A stretch of 64,000 bases of DNA, taken from JAKZVK01 sp965248255. GTDB taxonomy: Bacteria; Acidobacteriota; Terriglobia; Bryobacterales; UBA6623. Shown in pieces: positions 55,330 through 63,519 of this stretch. Location: positions 1,488,001-1,552,000 of the forward strand of contig CBDFIW010000004.1 of NCBI GenBank assembly GCA_965248255.1, written 5' to 3'. Under the pieces are notes generated by a model. The model had not been told where the DNA came from and searched no databases. It saw only the letters and a list, made by a program, of their open reading frames with translations. The stretch's first letter is position 1. Every line of letters begins with the position of its first letter. Both the position numbers and the translations under genes were made by a program.

Positions 55330-56253
55330 ATGGCGAAGATCGCGTTCCTGTTCCCCGGCCAGGGTTCACAAGCAGCGGGGATGGGAAGAGAGTTGGCCGA
55401 CCAATTCCCCGCCGCGCGGCGGCTGTTCGACCAAGCCGACGAAGCCCTCGGCTTCTCGCTGTCGGCGCTCTGCTTTGAGGGACCTGAAGATCAGCTCCGC
55501 CTGACTGAAAACACTCAGCCGGCGATTCTGACGTGCTCCGTCGCGACGGCGGCGGTCCTGCGGGAGCGGGGCGTTGAGGCGGACTATGTCGCGGGTCACA
55601 GCCTTGGCGAGTACTCGGCACTGGTCGGGGCCGGAGCGCTCAACTTCGTCGACGCGGTTCGACTGGTTCGCAAGCGGGGCCACTATATGCAGGAGGCTGT
55701 CCCCGCCGGTGTAGGTGCAATGGCTGCCCTGGTGATGTTACCGCCCGACAAGCTGGAAATTATCTGCGAGGAGGCTGCGCAAGGAGAGGTGGTCAGCCCC
55801 GCCAACCTCAATTCGCCGGCCCAGGTGGTCATCGCCGGCCACGCGGACGCCGTCGAGAGGGCGATGGAGTTGGCCAAGGCAGCCGGAGCCCGCAAGGTGG
55901 TGAAGCTCGAGGTCAGTGCACCGTTCCACTGCGCTCTCATGAAACCCGTCCAGGAACGTCTGACGCGCGACCTCGATGCCATCACGTTTCACGATCTAGA
56001 GGTTCCGTTAGTCAACAACTTCGCGGCCCGTGAGGTGCGCACCGGCGAAGAGGCGAAACAGGGCCTGAAGGACCAGGTTCCCAACCCGGTCCGCTGGGAG
56101 CAGTCGGTTCGCTCTCTTGCCGCGGTGGGAGTGGAGCATTTCATCGAGGTGGGCCCCGGCAAGGTGCTCACGGGGCTGCTTCGCAGCATCGACCGTTCGC
56201 TGCGGGGTTCGAGCGTTCGGGACCGGGACTCTTTGGAGGCGCTAGAGCTATGA
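55330..56253 (+). CDS. fabD: Malonyl-CoA:ACP transacylase
   Basis: 307 residues. FPGQGSQAAGMG at 8-19, catalytic Ser91 in GHSLGEYS, and the His in VSAPFHCALM (about 199). It charges ACP with malonate for fatty-acid synthesis. ATG 55330 matches the family start. Its stop overlaps fabG by 4 bp (ATGA), so the two are translationally coupled. Confidence 0.93.
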   Translation: MAKIAFLFPGQGSQAAGMGRELADQFPAARRLFDQADEALGFSLSALCFEGPEDQLRLTENTQPAILTCSVATAAVLRERGVEADYVAGHSLGEYSALVGAGALNFVDAVRLVRKRGHYMQEAVPAGVGAMAALVMLPPDKLEIICEEAAQGEVVSPANLNSPAQVVIAGHADAVERAMELAKAAGARKVVKLEVSAPFHCALMKPVQERLTRDLDAITFHDLEVPLVNNFAAREVRTGEEAKQGLKDQVPNPVRWEQSVRSLAAVGVEHFIEVGPGKVLTGLLRSIDRSLRGSSVRDRDSLEALEL

Positions 56254-56984
56254 AAGACCGAGTCGCATTCGTCACCGGCGCCAGCCAAGGCATCGGCCGA
56301 ACGTGCGCGGTCGAGTTGGCCCGCGCCGGCGCCCAAGTAGTTGTCGGGGCCCGTCAGCAAGACAAGCTCTCGCAACTCGTCGAGGAGATCCGGGCCCAAG
56401 GCGGGCGGGCCGAGGCGGTGTCACTCGACGTGTCGTCCCCGGATTCGATCAAAAACGCTTTCTCCCAAGCGGTGGAAACCTTCGGTCCCATCGCGATCCT
56501 GGTGAACAATGCCGGGATTACTCGTGACGGGTTAGCCGTACGTCTGTCTCGAGAGAATTGGCATCAGGTGCTCGAAACGAACCTCACGGGCAGCTTCCTG
56601 TGTGCCCAGGCCGTGTTGCAAGGAATGATGCGCCAGCGCTGGGGCCGCATCATCAACGTCACCTCGGTCGTGGCGCTCTCGGGCAATCCCGGCCAGGCGA
56701 ACTATGTGTCGGCGAAAGCCGGTTTGATCGGCCTGACGAAGTCTCTGGCGCTCGAGGTCGCCTCCCGCAAGATCACCGTCAACGCGGTTGCGCCCGGATT
56801 CATTGCGACATCGATGACCGAGGGCCTCGATGAGAAGGTCCGCGAGAAGATCCTCTCTTCGGTACCCCTCAAGCGGATGGGTGAGCCGGAGGAGATCGCC
56901 AAGGCCGTTGCTTTTCTAGCCGGCGAGGATGCCTCGTACATCACGGGGCAGGTCGTGAGCGTGAACGGCGGATTGTATCTGTAG
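56250..56984 (+). CDS. fabG: 3-oxoacyl-ACP reductase
   Basis: 244 residues of the short-chain dehydrogenase family. NADPH-binding GASQGIG at 10-16, NNAG at 86-89, and the catalytic triad Ser139, Tyr152, Lys156 (YVSAK). It ends the fabD-fabG pair. No acpP follows directly; after 198 bp a DUF2203 gene begins. Confidence 0.92.
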   Translation: MKDRVAFVTGASQGIGRTCAVELARAGAQVVVGARQQDKLSQLVEEIRAQGGRAEAVSLDVSSPDSIKNAFSQAVETFGPIAILVNNAGITRDGLAVRLSRENWHQVLETNLTGSFLCAQAVLQGMMRQRWGRIINVTSVVALSGNPGQANYVSAKAGLIGLTKSLALEVASRKITVNAVAPGFIATSMTEGLDEKVREKILSSVPLKRMGEPEEIAKAVAFLAGEDASYITGQVVSVNGGLYL

Positions 56985-57034
56985 TACCAGCCGGCCGCGC
57001 ACCATGCAGTAGCCCGCCCGTGCTGGAAAACCCT

Positions 57035-57043
57035 TGATACAAT
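57035..57043 (+). promoter_or_regulatory. Extended -10 promoter candidate
   Basis: TGATACAAT: a TG-N extended -10 followed by TACAAT, about 140 nt before the DUF2203 gene. No clear -35 is seen. Confidence 0.3.
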
Positions 57044-57182
57044 AGGATTTCGCCGCACCAAAGCTAAGGTTGCCCCCGACCTGCAGACCGTGAAAAGGCA
57101 TGGCCGGGGACGCTCCGCCTGCCGACCCTTCGCGGATCCAGCTCCTTCCGCGCGACGAAGCAGAGCCCCGATAGGCTAAACG

Positions 57183-57623
57183 ATGCCCAAGTTCTTCACC
57201 CTGCAGGAAGCGGAAGATGCGATCCCCCGGATCGAAGGCTGGCTACGCACGGCGATCGAAGCAAGAAAAGACGCGGTCGGAGCCGAGCAAGAGCTGCAGG
57301 ACGTGAGTCAACGTATCCAGATGTCAGGGGGAATGGAAATCGAGCCTGCCAAGGTCGCCGAACATCGCGCTCGCAAAGAAGTTTCGATGCGGCGGTTCAA
57401 GGAATCGATGGAGAGCATCGAGAACTCGGGCTGCGTCGTCAAGGACCTTGATATCGGCTTGATTGACTTTCCCGCGAAGCGTGGCGCCGATGAAGTCTAT
57501 CTCTGCTGGAAGCTGGGTGAGGCGCGCATCGAATTCTGGCACGGCATGGACGAAGGCTTTACCGGCCGCAAGCGGATTGCCGGGGAGTTCGGAGAGTCCA
57601 CCGGACCGGGCCGTCCGAACTGA
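57183..57623 (+). CDS. DUF2203 protein
   Basis: 146 residues. FTLQEAEDAIPRIEGWL at the start and the C-terminal EVYLCWKLGEARIEFWHGMDEGFTGRK are typical of DUF2203, a small cytoplasmic family of unknown function, rich in charged helices. ATG 57183 follows a short purine-rich stretch. No motif suggests an enzyme. Confidence 0.85.
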   Translation: MPKFFTLQEAEDAIPRIEGWLRTAIEARKDAVGAEQELQDVSQRIQMSGGMEIEPAKVAEHRARKEVSMRRFKESMESIENSGCVVKDLDIGLIDFPAKRGADEVYLCWKLGEARIEFWHGMDEGFTGRKRIAGEFGESTGPGRPN

Positions 57624-57655
57624 TTTCGGCGCAGTCCAGCTGCAACCGCGGCGGC

Positions 57656-58096
57656 TCAGCTCGCCGGCTTCTCGATGATCAGCTCCATGAGCTGTCCCAA
57701 GCCGGGGTAGTATTGCAAGCGCACCTTCGAGCCCGGCTGCAGTTCTTCGAGTTCGAGACCCTTCTTGCCGAGAATCTTCGCGGCCTTGTTGGACAGCTTG
57801 ATTTGTTCGCGCCCGCGCGGTTGGGAGAAGCTCAACTCGAGCTCCCCTTGCTTCTTCTTGTTCGGAACGATCGTGACGGTGCGTTGGTCGAGGTCGACCT
57901 TGCCGATCGTGCCCTTGAGTTTGCGGACATCAAGAACCCCGGCCTCTTGGTTCAGCGGGGCGGCCGGCCCCCGACTCACGGAATCGGTCTCCAGGTTCCT
58001 TTCGCTCGACGGCCTCTGGGCGAAGAGCGAAGACGCACTCAGGGCCAGAGCGCAACCGCAAGCGCCAACTAGCAATGCAAACCAACCCAATCTCAT
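57656..58096 (-). CDS. Small exported protein of unknown function
   Basis: 146 residues. Signal peptide at residues 1-26 (MRLGWFALLVGACGCALALS...). The rest is a basic beta-rich domain with GTIGKVDLDQRTVTIVP and GSKVRLQYY, like a small OB-type fold. I do not recognise it. ATG 58096 has GAG 6 nt upstream. Confidence 0.65.
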   Translation of the reverse strand: MRLGWFALLVGACGCALALSASSLFAQRPSSERNLETDSVSRGPAAPLNQEAGVLDVRKLKGTIGKVDLDQRTVTIVPNKKKQGELELSFSQPRGREQIKLSNKAAKILGKKGLELEELQPGSKVRLQYYPGLGQLMELIIEKPAS

Positions 58097-58219
58097 CTCG
58101 ACTCCGTCGTTGGACCCACTCACTTGTATTGTCGGGTGACGAGGCCGAGTGCGTCAAGAATGGCTCGGTACCGCACAGCACAGCCCGGCCGTGTTCCACA
58201 CTGTGCCGGTGCCCATGCT

Positions 58220-60181
58220 TTAGGGTCTTTGCGACTGGCTGATCTCCGACTCCGCCGTCAACCGCTTGGCCGTCTTGATGAGATAGAGAAACTCGCTGCG
58301 GCGGCCGTCGTCGTCGTTGCCCAGTGACCGCCGGGCGCTTTCGAAGGCACGGTCATAGTCGGCCTCTCCTTTGTGAGGTGAGTCGCGGAGCAACAGCCCA
58401 AACTCGGCTACAGCGGCAGCAAAGCCGAAGGCTTCAGTGGGGCGGGTATCGCCGGCCGTGGGTCTCGCGAGAACTCTCGTTAGCAGGCGGCTCGCCGACT
58501 CCTTCGGTGGCTTGTAGCGCAGCTTGACCGTGAGCACTTCGCCGCTGTTTGAGGCTTCGCCCCGCGCGGCGGTCTGTTGGTACTTCAGCGGATCAACACC
58601 GGGCAACAGCTCATCCGACCCCGCCGGGACCACCTCGTAGAGGGCCGTCACGCTGTGTCCGGCGCCCAGGTCACCGGCATCCCTTTTGTCGTCGTTGAAC
58701 TCCTCGTCGCGAAGCCGCCGGTTTTCGTAGCCGATCAGCCGGTACGCCTTGACCTGCGCGGGATTGAACTCCACTTGCAGCTTCACGTCTTTTGCCACGG
58801 TCAGCAGCGTGGCGCCCATCTGCTCGACGAACACCCGGCGCGCCTCCAGCAGATTGTCGATGTAGGCGAAGTTGCCATTGCCGTGGTCGGCGAGCTTTTC
58901 CATCTTCGAGTCTTTGAGGTTGCCCTGCCCGAAGCCAAGGACAGTGAGATAAACTCCCGCCTCACGCTCCTCCTCGATCATCTTGACCAGTTCGCCCTCG
59001 CTTGAAACACCGACGTTGAAGTCCCCATCGGTGGCCAGGATGACACGATTGTTGCCCGCCTCGATAAAGTTCTCTCGTGCCAGCTTGTAGGCCAGGCGGA
59101 TGCCCGCGCCGCCCGCCGTCGATCCTCCGGCATGGAGCCGCGATAATGTATCGAGGATCTTTGCCCTCTGCGAACCGGAGGTCGGCGGTAACACCATGCC
59201 CGCGGCTCCGGCGTAGACGACGATTGCGACCTGATCTTGCGGCCGCATTTGCTCGGCCAACAAAGAAAAGGCCTTTCTGAGCAGCGGCAACTTGTTGGCA
59301 GGCTGCATCGACCCGGAAACATCGAGCAGGAAGACAAGGTTGTTCGGCGGCAGGTCCGCTGTCGCCACCGGCTTCGACCGCAGGCCAATGTGGACAAGCT
59401 GGTGCGACGGCGCCCAAGGGCAGTCGGCCATTTCGGTAACGATGCTGAACGGCTCACCTTGCACGGGCTCCGGGTAGTCGTACTCGAAGTAGTTGATCAG
59501 CTCTTCGATGCGCACCGCATCGGCCGGCGGCATCTCGCCGTCGTGAAAGAATCGTCGTACGTTCGAGTACGAAGCGGTGTCGACATCGATCGAGAAAGTA
59601 GAGAGCGGCTTGTTCACGACGGCGGCAAAGCCGGGCTCGTCGATCAACCCGTACTCCTCGGTGTGGAAGCCTACACGCGCCGTATGGAGCAGGCTGGATG
59701 GAACGCGGAAGACGCCTCCTACAGCTCCTCCAACCAACTCGTGAAGCGAGAAAGCCTGTGCCGGAGGCGGTGGTGGCGGGGCTCTTAATGCGTTTGTGGT
59801 TGAAAGCGTTGAAAGTGTGGTTGGACTTGCATGAACCGTGACCGTTTCGGTCACAACCCCGACTTCGAGAATCAAATTCTGCCGAAACTTCACTGCTGCT
59901 GAGATTCGAGCGACAAACCGTACGCTCTTGAACCCGTCCAACTGGAGAGTTAGCTCGTACTCGCCGGCTTGTTGAGTGCGAAAGGAATAGAAGCCTTGGG
60001 CGTCGGTCGTGAGTTTGACTGTGGCCCCGGTGGCCACGTTTGTGATCGTGACGGCAACGCCCGGAACGGCTGCCCCAGTCGCATCTGTCACAACGCCCTC
60101 AATCGATCCCGCCTCGGACTGGGCCACTGCGAATGCGGTCAGCAGTACAGTAATCGTTATGAAACAAGCCCGGATCCTCAT
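58220..60181 (-). CDS. Exported von Willebrand factor A protein with N-terminal carboxypeptidase-regulatory-like domain
   Basis: 653 residues. Signal peptide 1-20. A CarboxypepD_reg-like domain (about 25-105: GSIEGVVTDATGAAVPGVAVTI) and a proline-rich linker precede the YfbK-like N-terminal von Willebrand region and the vWA domain (about 285-460). The latter has the MIDAS motif DVSGSMQ and later ATDGDFNVGV. The C-terminus (about 500-653) is the DUF3520-like tail. The domain order suggests a periplasmic or surface adhesion / assembly factor. ATG 60181 has GGGAGGA 6 nt upstream. Confidence 0.88.
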   Translation of the reverse strand: MRIRACFITITVLLTAFAVAQSEAGSIEGVVTDATGAAVPGVAVTITNVATGATVKLTTDAQGFYSFRTQQAGEYELTLQLDGFKSVRFVARISAAVKFRQNLILEVGVVTETVTVHASPTTLSTLSTTNALRAPPPPPPAQAFSLHELVGGAVGGVFRVPSSLLHTARVGFHTEEYGLIDEPGFAAVVNKPLSTFSIDVDTASYSNVRRFFHDGEMPPADAVRIEELINYFEYDYPEPVQGEPFSIVTEMADCPWAPSHQLVHIGLRSKPVATADLPPNNLVFLLDVSGSMQPANKLPLLRKAFSLLAEQMRPQDQVAIVVYAGAAGMVLPPTSGSQRAKILDTLSRLHAGGSTAGGAGIRLAYKLARENFIEAGNNRVILATDGDFNVGVSSEGELVKMIEEEREAGVYLTVLGFGQGNLKDSKMEKLADHGNGNFAYIDNLLEARRVFVEQMGATLLTVAKDVKLQVEFNPAQVKAYRLIGYENRRLRDEEFNDDKRDAGDLGAGHSVTALYEVVPAGSDELLPGVDPLKYQQTAARGEASNSGEVLTVKLRYKPPKESASRLLTRVLARPTAGDTRPTEAFGFAAAVAEFGLLLRDSPHKGEADYDRAFESARRSLGNDDDGRRSEFLYLIKTAKRLTAESEISQSQRP

Positions 60182-60380
60182 ATGGTCCTCCCTTTCGACC
60201 GGCGCACCGATCCCTTTGGAGAAGTGGTTTTGGGATGGTGCAGGTCTCGCTTTGTTCCGAAAGGCTACCGACGCCCGAAAGCCAAGTTTTGTTCCCGCGC
60301 TTGGTGATCTAGCACACAAGTGTCCGGGCCATGTCTGTCAGGGTAGGGCGCTGAGGAGCAACCAGGTAAAGCGAGCGCCG

Positions 60381-60884
60381 TCAGGCAGCGAGGGCCGCGT
60401 GCCTCTGCTCATGTTCGAGCAGGAAGCGCTTCGTTTCGAGGCCTCCGGCATAGCCGGTCAGCTTGCCTGAAGAACCGACGACGCGGTGGCAGGGAACGAG
60501 GATTGAAACGGGGTTGTGACCGACGGCGGCGCCCACGGCGCGCGATGCGCTGGGGTTTGCGATCTGCCGCGCCAGCTCTCCGTAACCCCATGTATCCCCG
60601 GGACCGATCGACCGCAGAGCGGCCCACACCGAGAGTTGAAAAGGCGTGCCGGTGAGATCAAGTGGGATGTCGGTGTTGTAGTCGAGGTCGCCCGCGAAGT
60701 AGCAGGAAAGCCATCCCTCGGTCCGCAGGAGCCAGGGGTTGCGGCGCGGGCCGGTTCGCCGGGAGCGGGGGAAGCGCCGGTCCATGTCTTTGACTTGGGC
60801 GTCGAAATAGAGGGCGGCAAGACCGTGCTCGGAGGCAAGCAAATGGAGCCTGCCGAGCGGTGAGCCGACTCTGGTGTAGTTCAT
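60381..60884 (-). CDS. ogt: Methylated-DNA-[protein]-cysteine methyltransferase
   Basis: 167 residues. Active-site Cys132 in ILVPCHRVVG, and the DNA-binding helix-turn-helix before it (TWGYGELARQIANPSASRAVG). The enzyme transfers O6-alkyl groups from guanine to its own Cys. It lacks the N-terminal AdaA domain, so it is an Ogt-type repair enzyme, not a regulator. Confidence 0.9.
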   Translation of the reverse strand: MNYTRVGSPLGRLHLLASEHGLAALYFDAQVKDMDRRFPRSRRTGPRRNPWLLRTEGWLSCYFAGDLDYNTDIPLDLTGTPFQLSVWAALRSIGPGDTWGYGELARQIANPSASRAVGAAVGHNPVSILVPCHRVVGSSGKLTGYAGGLETKRFLLEHEQRHAALAA

Positions 60885-61116
60885 GAGAACCTCGTTCGTA
60901 TCGCCTTCGAGAGGATGTTGATGGTCATCCTAGCACGCCGGCCGCTGGCGCCTCGTCGGCCATGAGGGTTTCGCACGTGGACGCTACCCACAACTTGCTG
61001 GGGCGGGGAACGTTTTGTTATCTTCAGGTCTGTAGCCTCTGTCATTCCCAGGTCGTTCACCCCTCACGAAGAAACCGGATACTCGTGACGCGGGTCGCGC
61101 GCCCGAGTGCTTTCCG

Positions 61117-61335
61117 ATGAAAGACGCTGATGGCGACGGCTCCTGGTGGAAGCGTGCCGGACCGGCCGCCGATGCGGGTTGGACACTGAGCGGAAGTATT
61201 CTGGGGTGCTTGCTGATTGGGTATCTGGTGGGAAAGTACTTCGAGGCCCCTCAAGCGGGCATCTTGATGGGCCTGTTAGTCGGCATCGTAGTGGGCTTCT
61301 ACAATCTGGCGAAGATCATGTGGCTCAAGCGATGA
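61117..61335 (+). CDS. AtpI/AtpZ-like small membrane protein of the FO cluster
   Basis: 72 residues, two hydrophobic helices (about 26-40 and 48-64) with a short loop. GYLVGKYFEAPQAGILMGLLVGIVVG is typical of AtpZ/AtpI accessory proteins. It overlaps the next gene by 4 bp and begins the FO block. Confidence 0.7.
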   Translation: MKDADGDGSWWKRAGPAADAGWTLSGSILGCLLIGYLVGKYFEAPQAGILMGLLVGIVVGFYNLAKIMWLKR

Positions 61336-61613
61336 CCGTCGCGGCGGTTTGCGGCCTGCTGTGCGGCGCGGCGACGATCGGCATCTCGGAGTTGCTGTTG
61401 CACTGGTGGGGAGCCCGGCCAACGCCGGCTTTCTGGAAAGTCTCGCTGTTGGGAGTCGTGGTCAGAACCGTCTGGGTACTTGGGGTGTTGATGGCAGGTT
61501 TGACGCTCACAGGCCTCGAGCCTCGCGCTTTTACGATCGCTTTGATAGCGAGCTATTTCGCAGCGCAGATCATTGAAGGGATCCGCTATCAGCGGCTGAT
61601 CGGAACGAAATGA
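61332..61613 (+). CDS. atpI: ATP synthase subunit I-like protein
   Basis: 93 residues, three hydrophobic segments. It overlaps atpB by 4 bp (ATGA). Position and topology fit AtpI, which helps assemble the c-ring. Sequence similarity is weak. Confidence 0.65.
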   Translation: MTVAAVCGLLCGAATIGISELLLHWWGARPTPAFWKVSLLGVVVRTVWVLGVLMAGLTLTGLEPRAFTIALIASYFAAQIIEGIRYQRLIGTK

Positions 61614-62422
61614 CGATGTCTTGGCCGTTGGCCTTGTTGGCTGCCGCGGGTGGCGGCGAACACGGCGGGGAGGAAAGCCTCTCCGACGTGCTGATCCATC
61701 ACGTCGCCAACCACGACTACCCGTCGCTGGCCCAGTGGGGCATCTCCAAGGGCGTGGTGATGATGCTCGTCGCGGCTGCCTTTCTGGTTGTGGTGCTGGG
61801 CGTCTTCCTAAGGAAGTCGCGGTTTTCGCGCGGAGCGCCCAAAGGGGTCAGCAACCTGCTCGAGTTCCTGGTCGTCTTTATCCGCGACGAGATTGCCATC
61901 GCGCACATGGGCCGCAGATACGGACGCATATTCGCGCCTTACCTTCTGACGCTCTTCTTCTTTATCCTGACCTGCAATCTGCTGGGACTGTTTCCGGGTG
62001 CCTATACGGCAACCAGCAACATCAATGTAACGAGCGCGTTAGCAGTAGTCACTCTGATACTGTTCGTCGGGGCGGGCATCATCGTCCAGGGGCCTATCGG
62101 TTACGTCAAGCACATGGTTCCGGCTGGCACGCCAATGGCCCTGGCGCCGATGCTGATCTTTATCGAGACTCTCAGCACGTTGGTCAAGCCCGTCGCGCTG
62201 ACGATTCGTCTCGGCGCCAACATGATGGCGGGTCACATCGTGATTCTTGTCATGATCTCGTTCGTCTTTATCTTCCAGAGCATTCTCGTCGGCGTGTTCG
62301 TCTCAGTGCCCCTGGCGGTGGCCATGTATCTGCTCGAGATCATCGTTGCCCTGATTCAAGCGTACGTATTTACTTTGCTATCGGCACTGTTTATCGGGAT
62401 GGTGATCCATTCCTCACACTAG
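61610..62422 (+). CDS. atpB: ATP synthase FO subunit a
   Basis: 270 residues, five to six helices. The essential Arg200 lies in KPVALTIRLGANMMAGH. The C-terminal helix ends ALFIGMVIHS. It forms the proton half-channels against the c-ring. The gene overlaps atpI and precedes atpE by 34 bp. Confidence 0.95.
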   Translation: MTMSWPLALLAAAGGGEHGGEESLSDVLIHHVANHDYPSLAQWGISKGVVMMLVAAAFLVVVLGVFLRKSRFSRGAPKGVSNLLEFLVVFIRDEIAIAHMGRRYGRIFAPYLLTLFFFILTCNLLGLFPGAYTATSNINVTSALAVVTLILFVGAGIIVQGPIGYVKHMVPAGTPMALAPMLIFIETLSTLVKPVALTIRLGANMMAGHIVILVMISFVFIFQSILVGVFVSVPLAVAMYLLEIIVALIQAYVFTLLSALFIGMVIHSSH

Positions 62423-62456
62423 ATTTCAAAAGCAAACTCCGGAGGAGAATTCTCAC

Positions 62457-62786
62457 ATGAAGTTCAACGCAAAACGAGCAGCCGGCCTGATGCTCTTTAC
62501 CCTGACGCTGTTGTTGATGGCGCCCAGCGCCGCACTCGCCCAAGGAGACGGTGGGGATGCGATGGGCGGCCTGCACTATTTCGGCGCCGCGGTCGGAGGC
62601 GGCATTGTGGTCGTCGGCGCCGGCATCGGGATCGGACGCTTGGCCGCGGCGGCGGCGGAAGGCATCGCTCGCCAGCCGCAAGCGGCGAAGGACATTCAGG
62701 CCGCGGTCCAGTTGCCTCTCTTTCTGTTGGAAGGCGTGGCGGTCATCTCAGTCGTCGGATGCTTGCTGATCATCCTGATCCGGTAA
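62457..62786 (+). CDS. atpE: ATP synthase FO subunit c with N-terminal extension
   Basis: 109 residues against the usual about 75-85. Residues 1-28 form a signal-like hydrophobic stretch ending ALAQ. Helix 1 has the GxGxGxG-type packing motif (GGGIVVVGAGIGIG), the loop ARQPQA is canonical, and helix 2 has the ion-binding Glu92 in FLLEGVAV. The Na+-type Gln and Ser-Thr ligands are absent, so proton use is expected. A GGAGGAG Shine-Dalgarno precedes ATG 62457. Confidence 0.92.
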   Translation: MKFNAKRAAGLMLFTLTLLLMAPSAALAQGDGGDAMGGLHYFGAAVGGGIVVVGAGIGIGRLAAAAAEGIARQPQAAKDIQAAVQLPLFLLEGVAVISVVGCLLIILIR

Positions 62787-62793
62787 GGGCGTA

Positions 62794-63306
62794 ATGGCGG
62801 GCGAAAGCGCTTTACTTCGTTTCGAACCCGGGTTGATGATCTGGACGATCATCATCTTCTTTACGCTTCTGCTCGTTCTACGCAAGATCGCCTGGAAGCC
62901 GATCCTCGAGGCGCTCGACGAACGCGAGAAGAGGATCGAAGACGCGCTCCAGCAGGCCCAGCAGGCGCAAAGGGACACGGAAGGCGTCGTGGCCGAAAAC
63001 CAGCGTCGCGTGGACGAAGCGATCCAGAAGTCCGAGCAGATCGTCCAGCAGGCCCGCGAGGACGCCGAGCATTCGCGGCAGCGCATCCTCGATGAGGCCA
63101 AGGCCGAGTCGCGCCGCATCGTCGATCAGGGGATGCAGCGGCTCGAAGCCGAGCAGCGGGCGGCGCTGGCGGACATCCGGGGCATGGCGACCGACTTGGC
63201 CATCCAGGCCGCCGGCCGCCTGATTCAATCTTCACTCACCGAGCAGCAGCAGCGCGAGATTGTAGAGCAGTTCCTGCGACAAGTCCCTGAAAAGAGCGTT
63301 AATTGA
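62794..63306 (+). CDS. atpF: ATP synthase FO subunit b
   Basis: 170 residues: one N-terminal membrane helix (about 9-29), then a long charged coiled coil (about 40-165) that binds delta. No duplicate b' gene is seen in the window. It ends the FO block; atpH, its usual neighbour, lies about 42 kb upstream at 20574. Confidence 0.93.
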   Translation: MAGESALLRFEPGLMIWTIIIFFTLLLVLRKIAWKPILEALDEREKRIEDALQQAQQAQRDTEGVVAENQRRVDEAIQKSEQIVQQAREDAEHSRQRILDEAKAESRRIVDQGMQRLEAEQRAALADIRGMATDLAIQAAGRLIQSSLTEQQQREIVEQFLRQVPEKSVN

Positions 63307-63373
63307 CAGGCCGTTAGCGGGTCTGTGGCTCAGGGGCCACTGCCCGCCGTTTGCCAAAACACTTCGTACTGGT

Positions 63374-63483
63374 GTAGGGGCGGACCGCTGTATCCGCCCT
63401 GCCCTCGGCAATGCCGGTTGTTCCTGCGCTGAAAGTGAGAGCAAATCCGCGGCACCGGGGTGGACGCAGCGGTCCACCCCTAC
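63374..63483. repeat. REP-like inverted-repeat element after atpF
   Basis: Left arm GTAGGGGCGGACCGCTGTA (63374) and right arm, read in complement, GTAGGGGTGGACCGCTGCG (ending 63483). It is the same family as the atpG-atpD unit. A further single arm lies at 63508-63524, just before the LemA stop. Confidence 0.65.
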
Positions 63484-63519
63484 AATCCTGTAGCGAGAAT
63501 TGGACGAGGCGGTCCGCCC

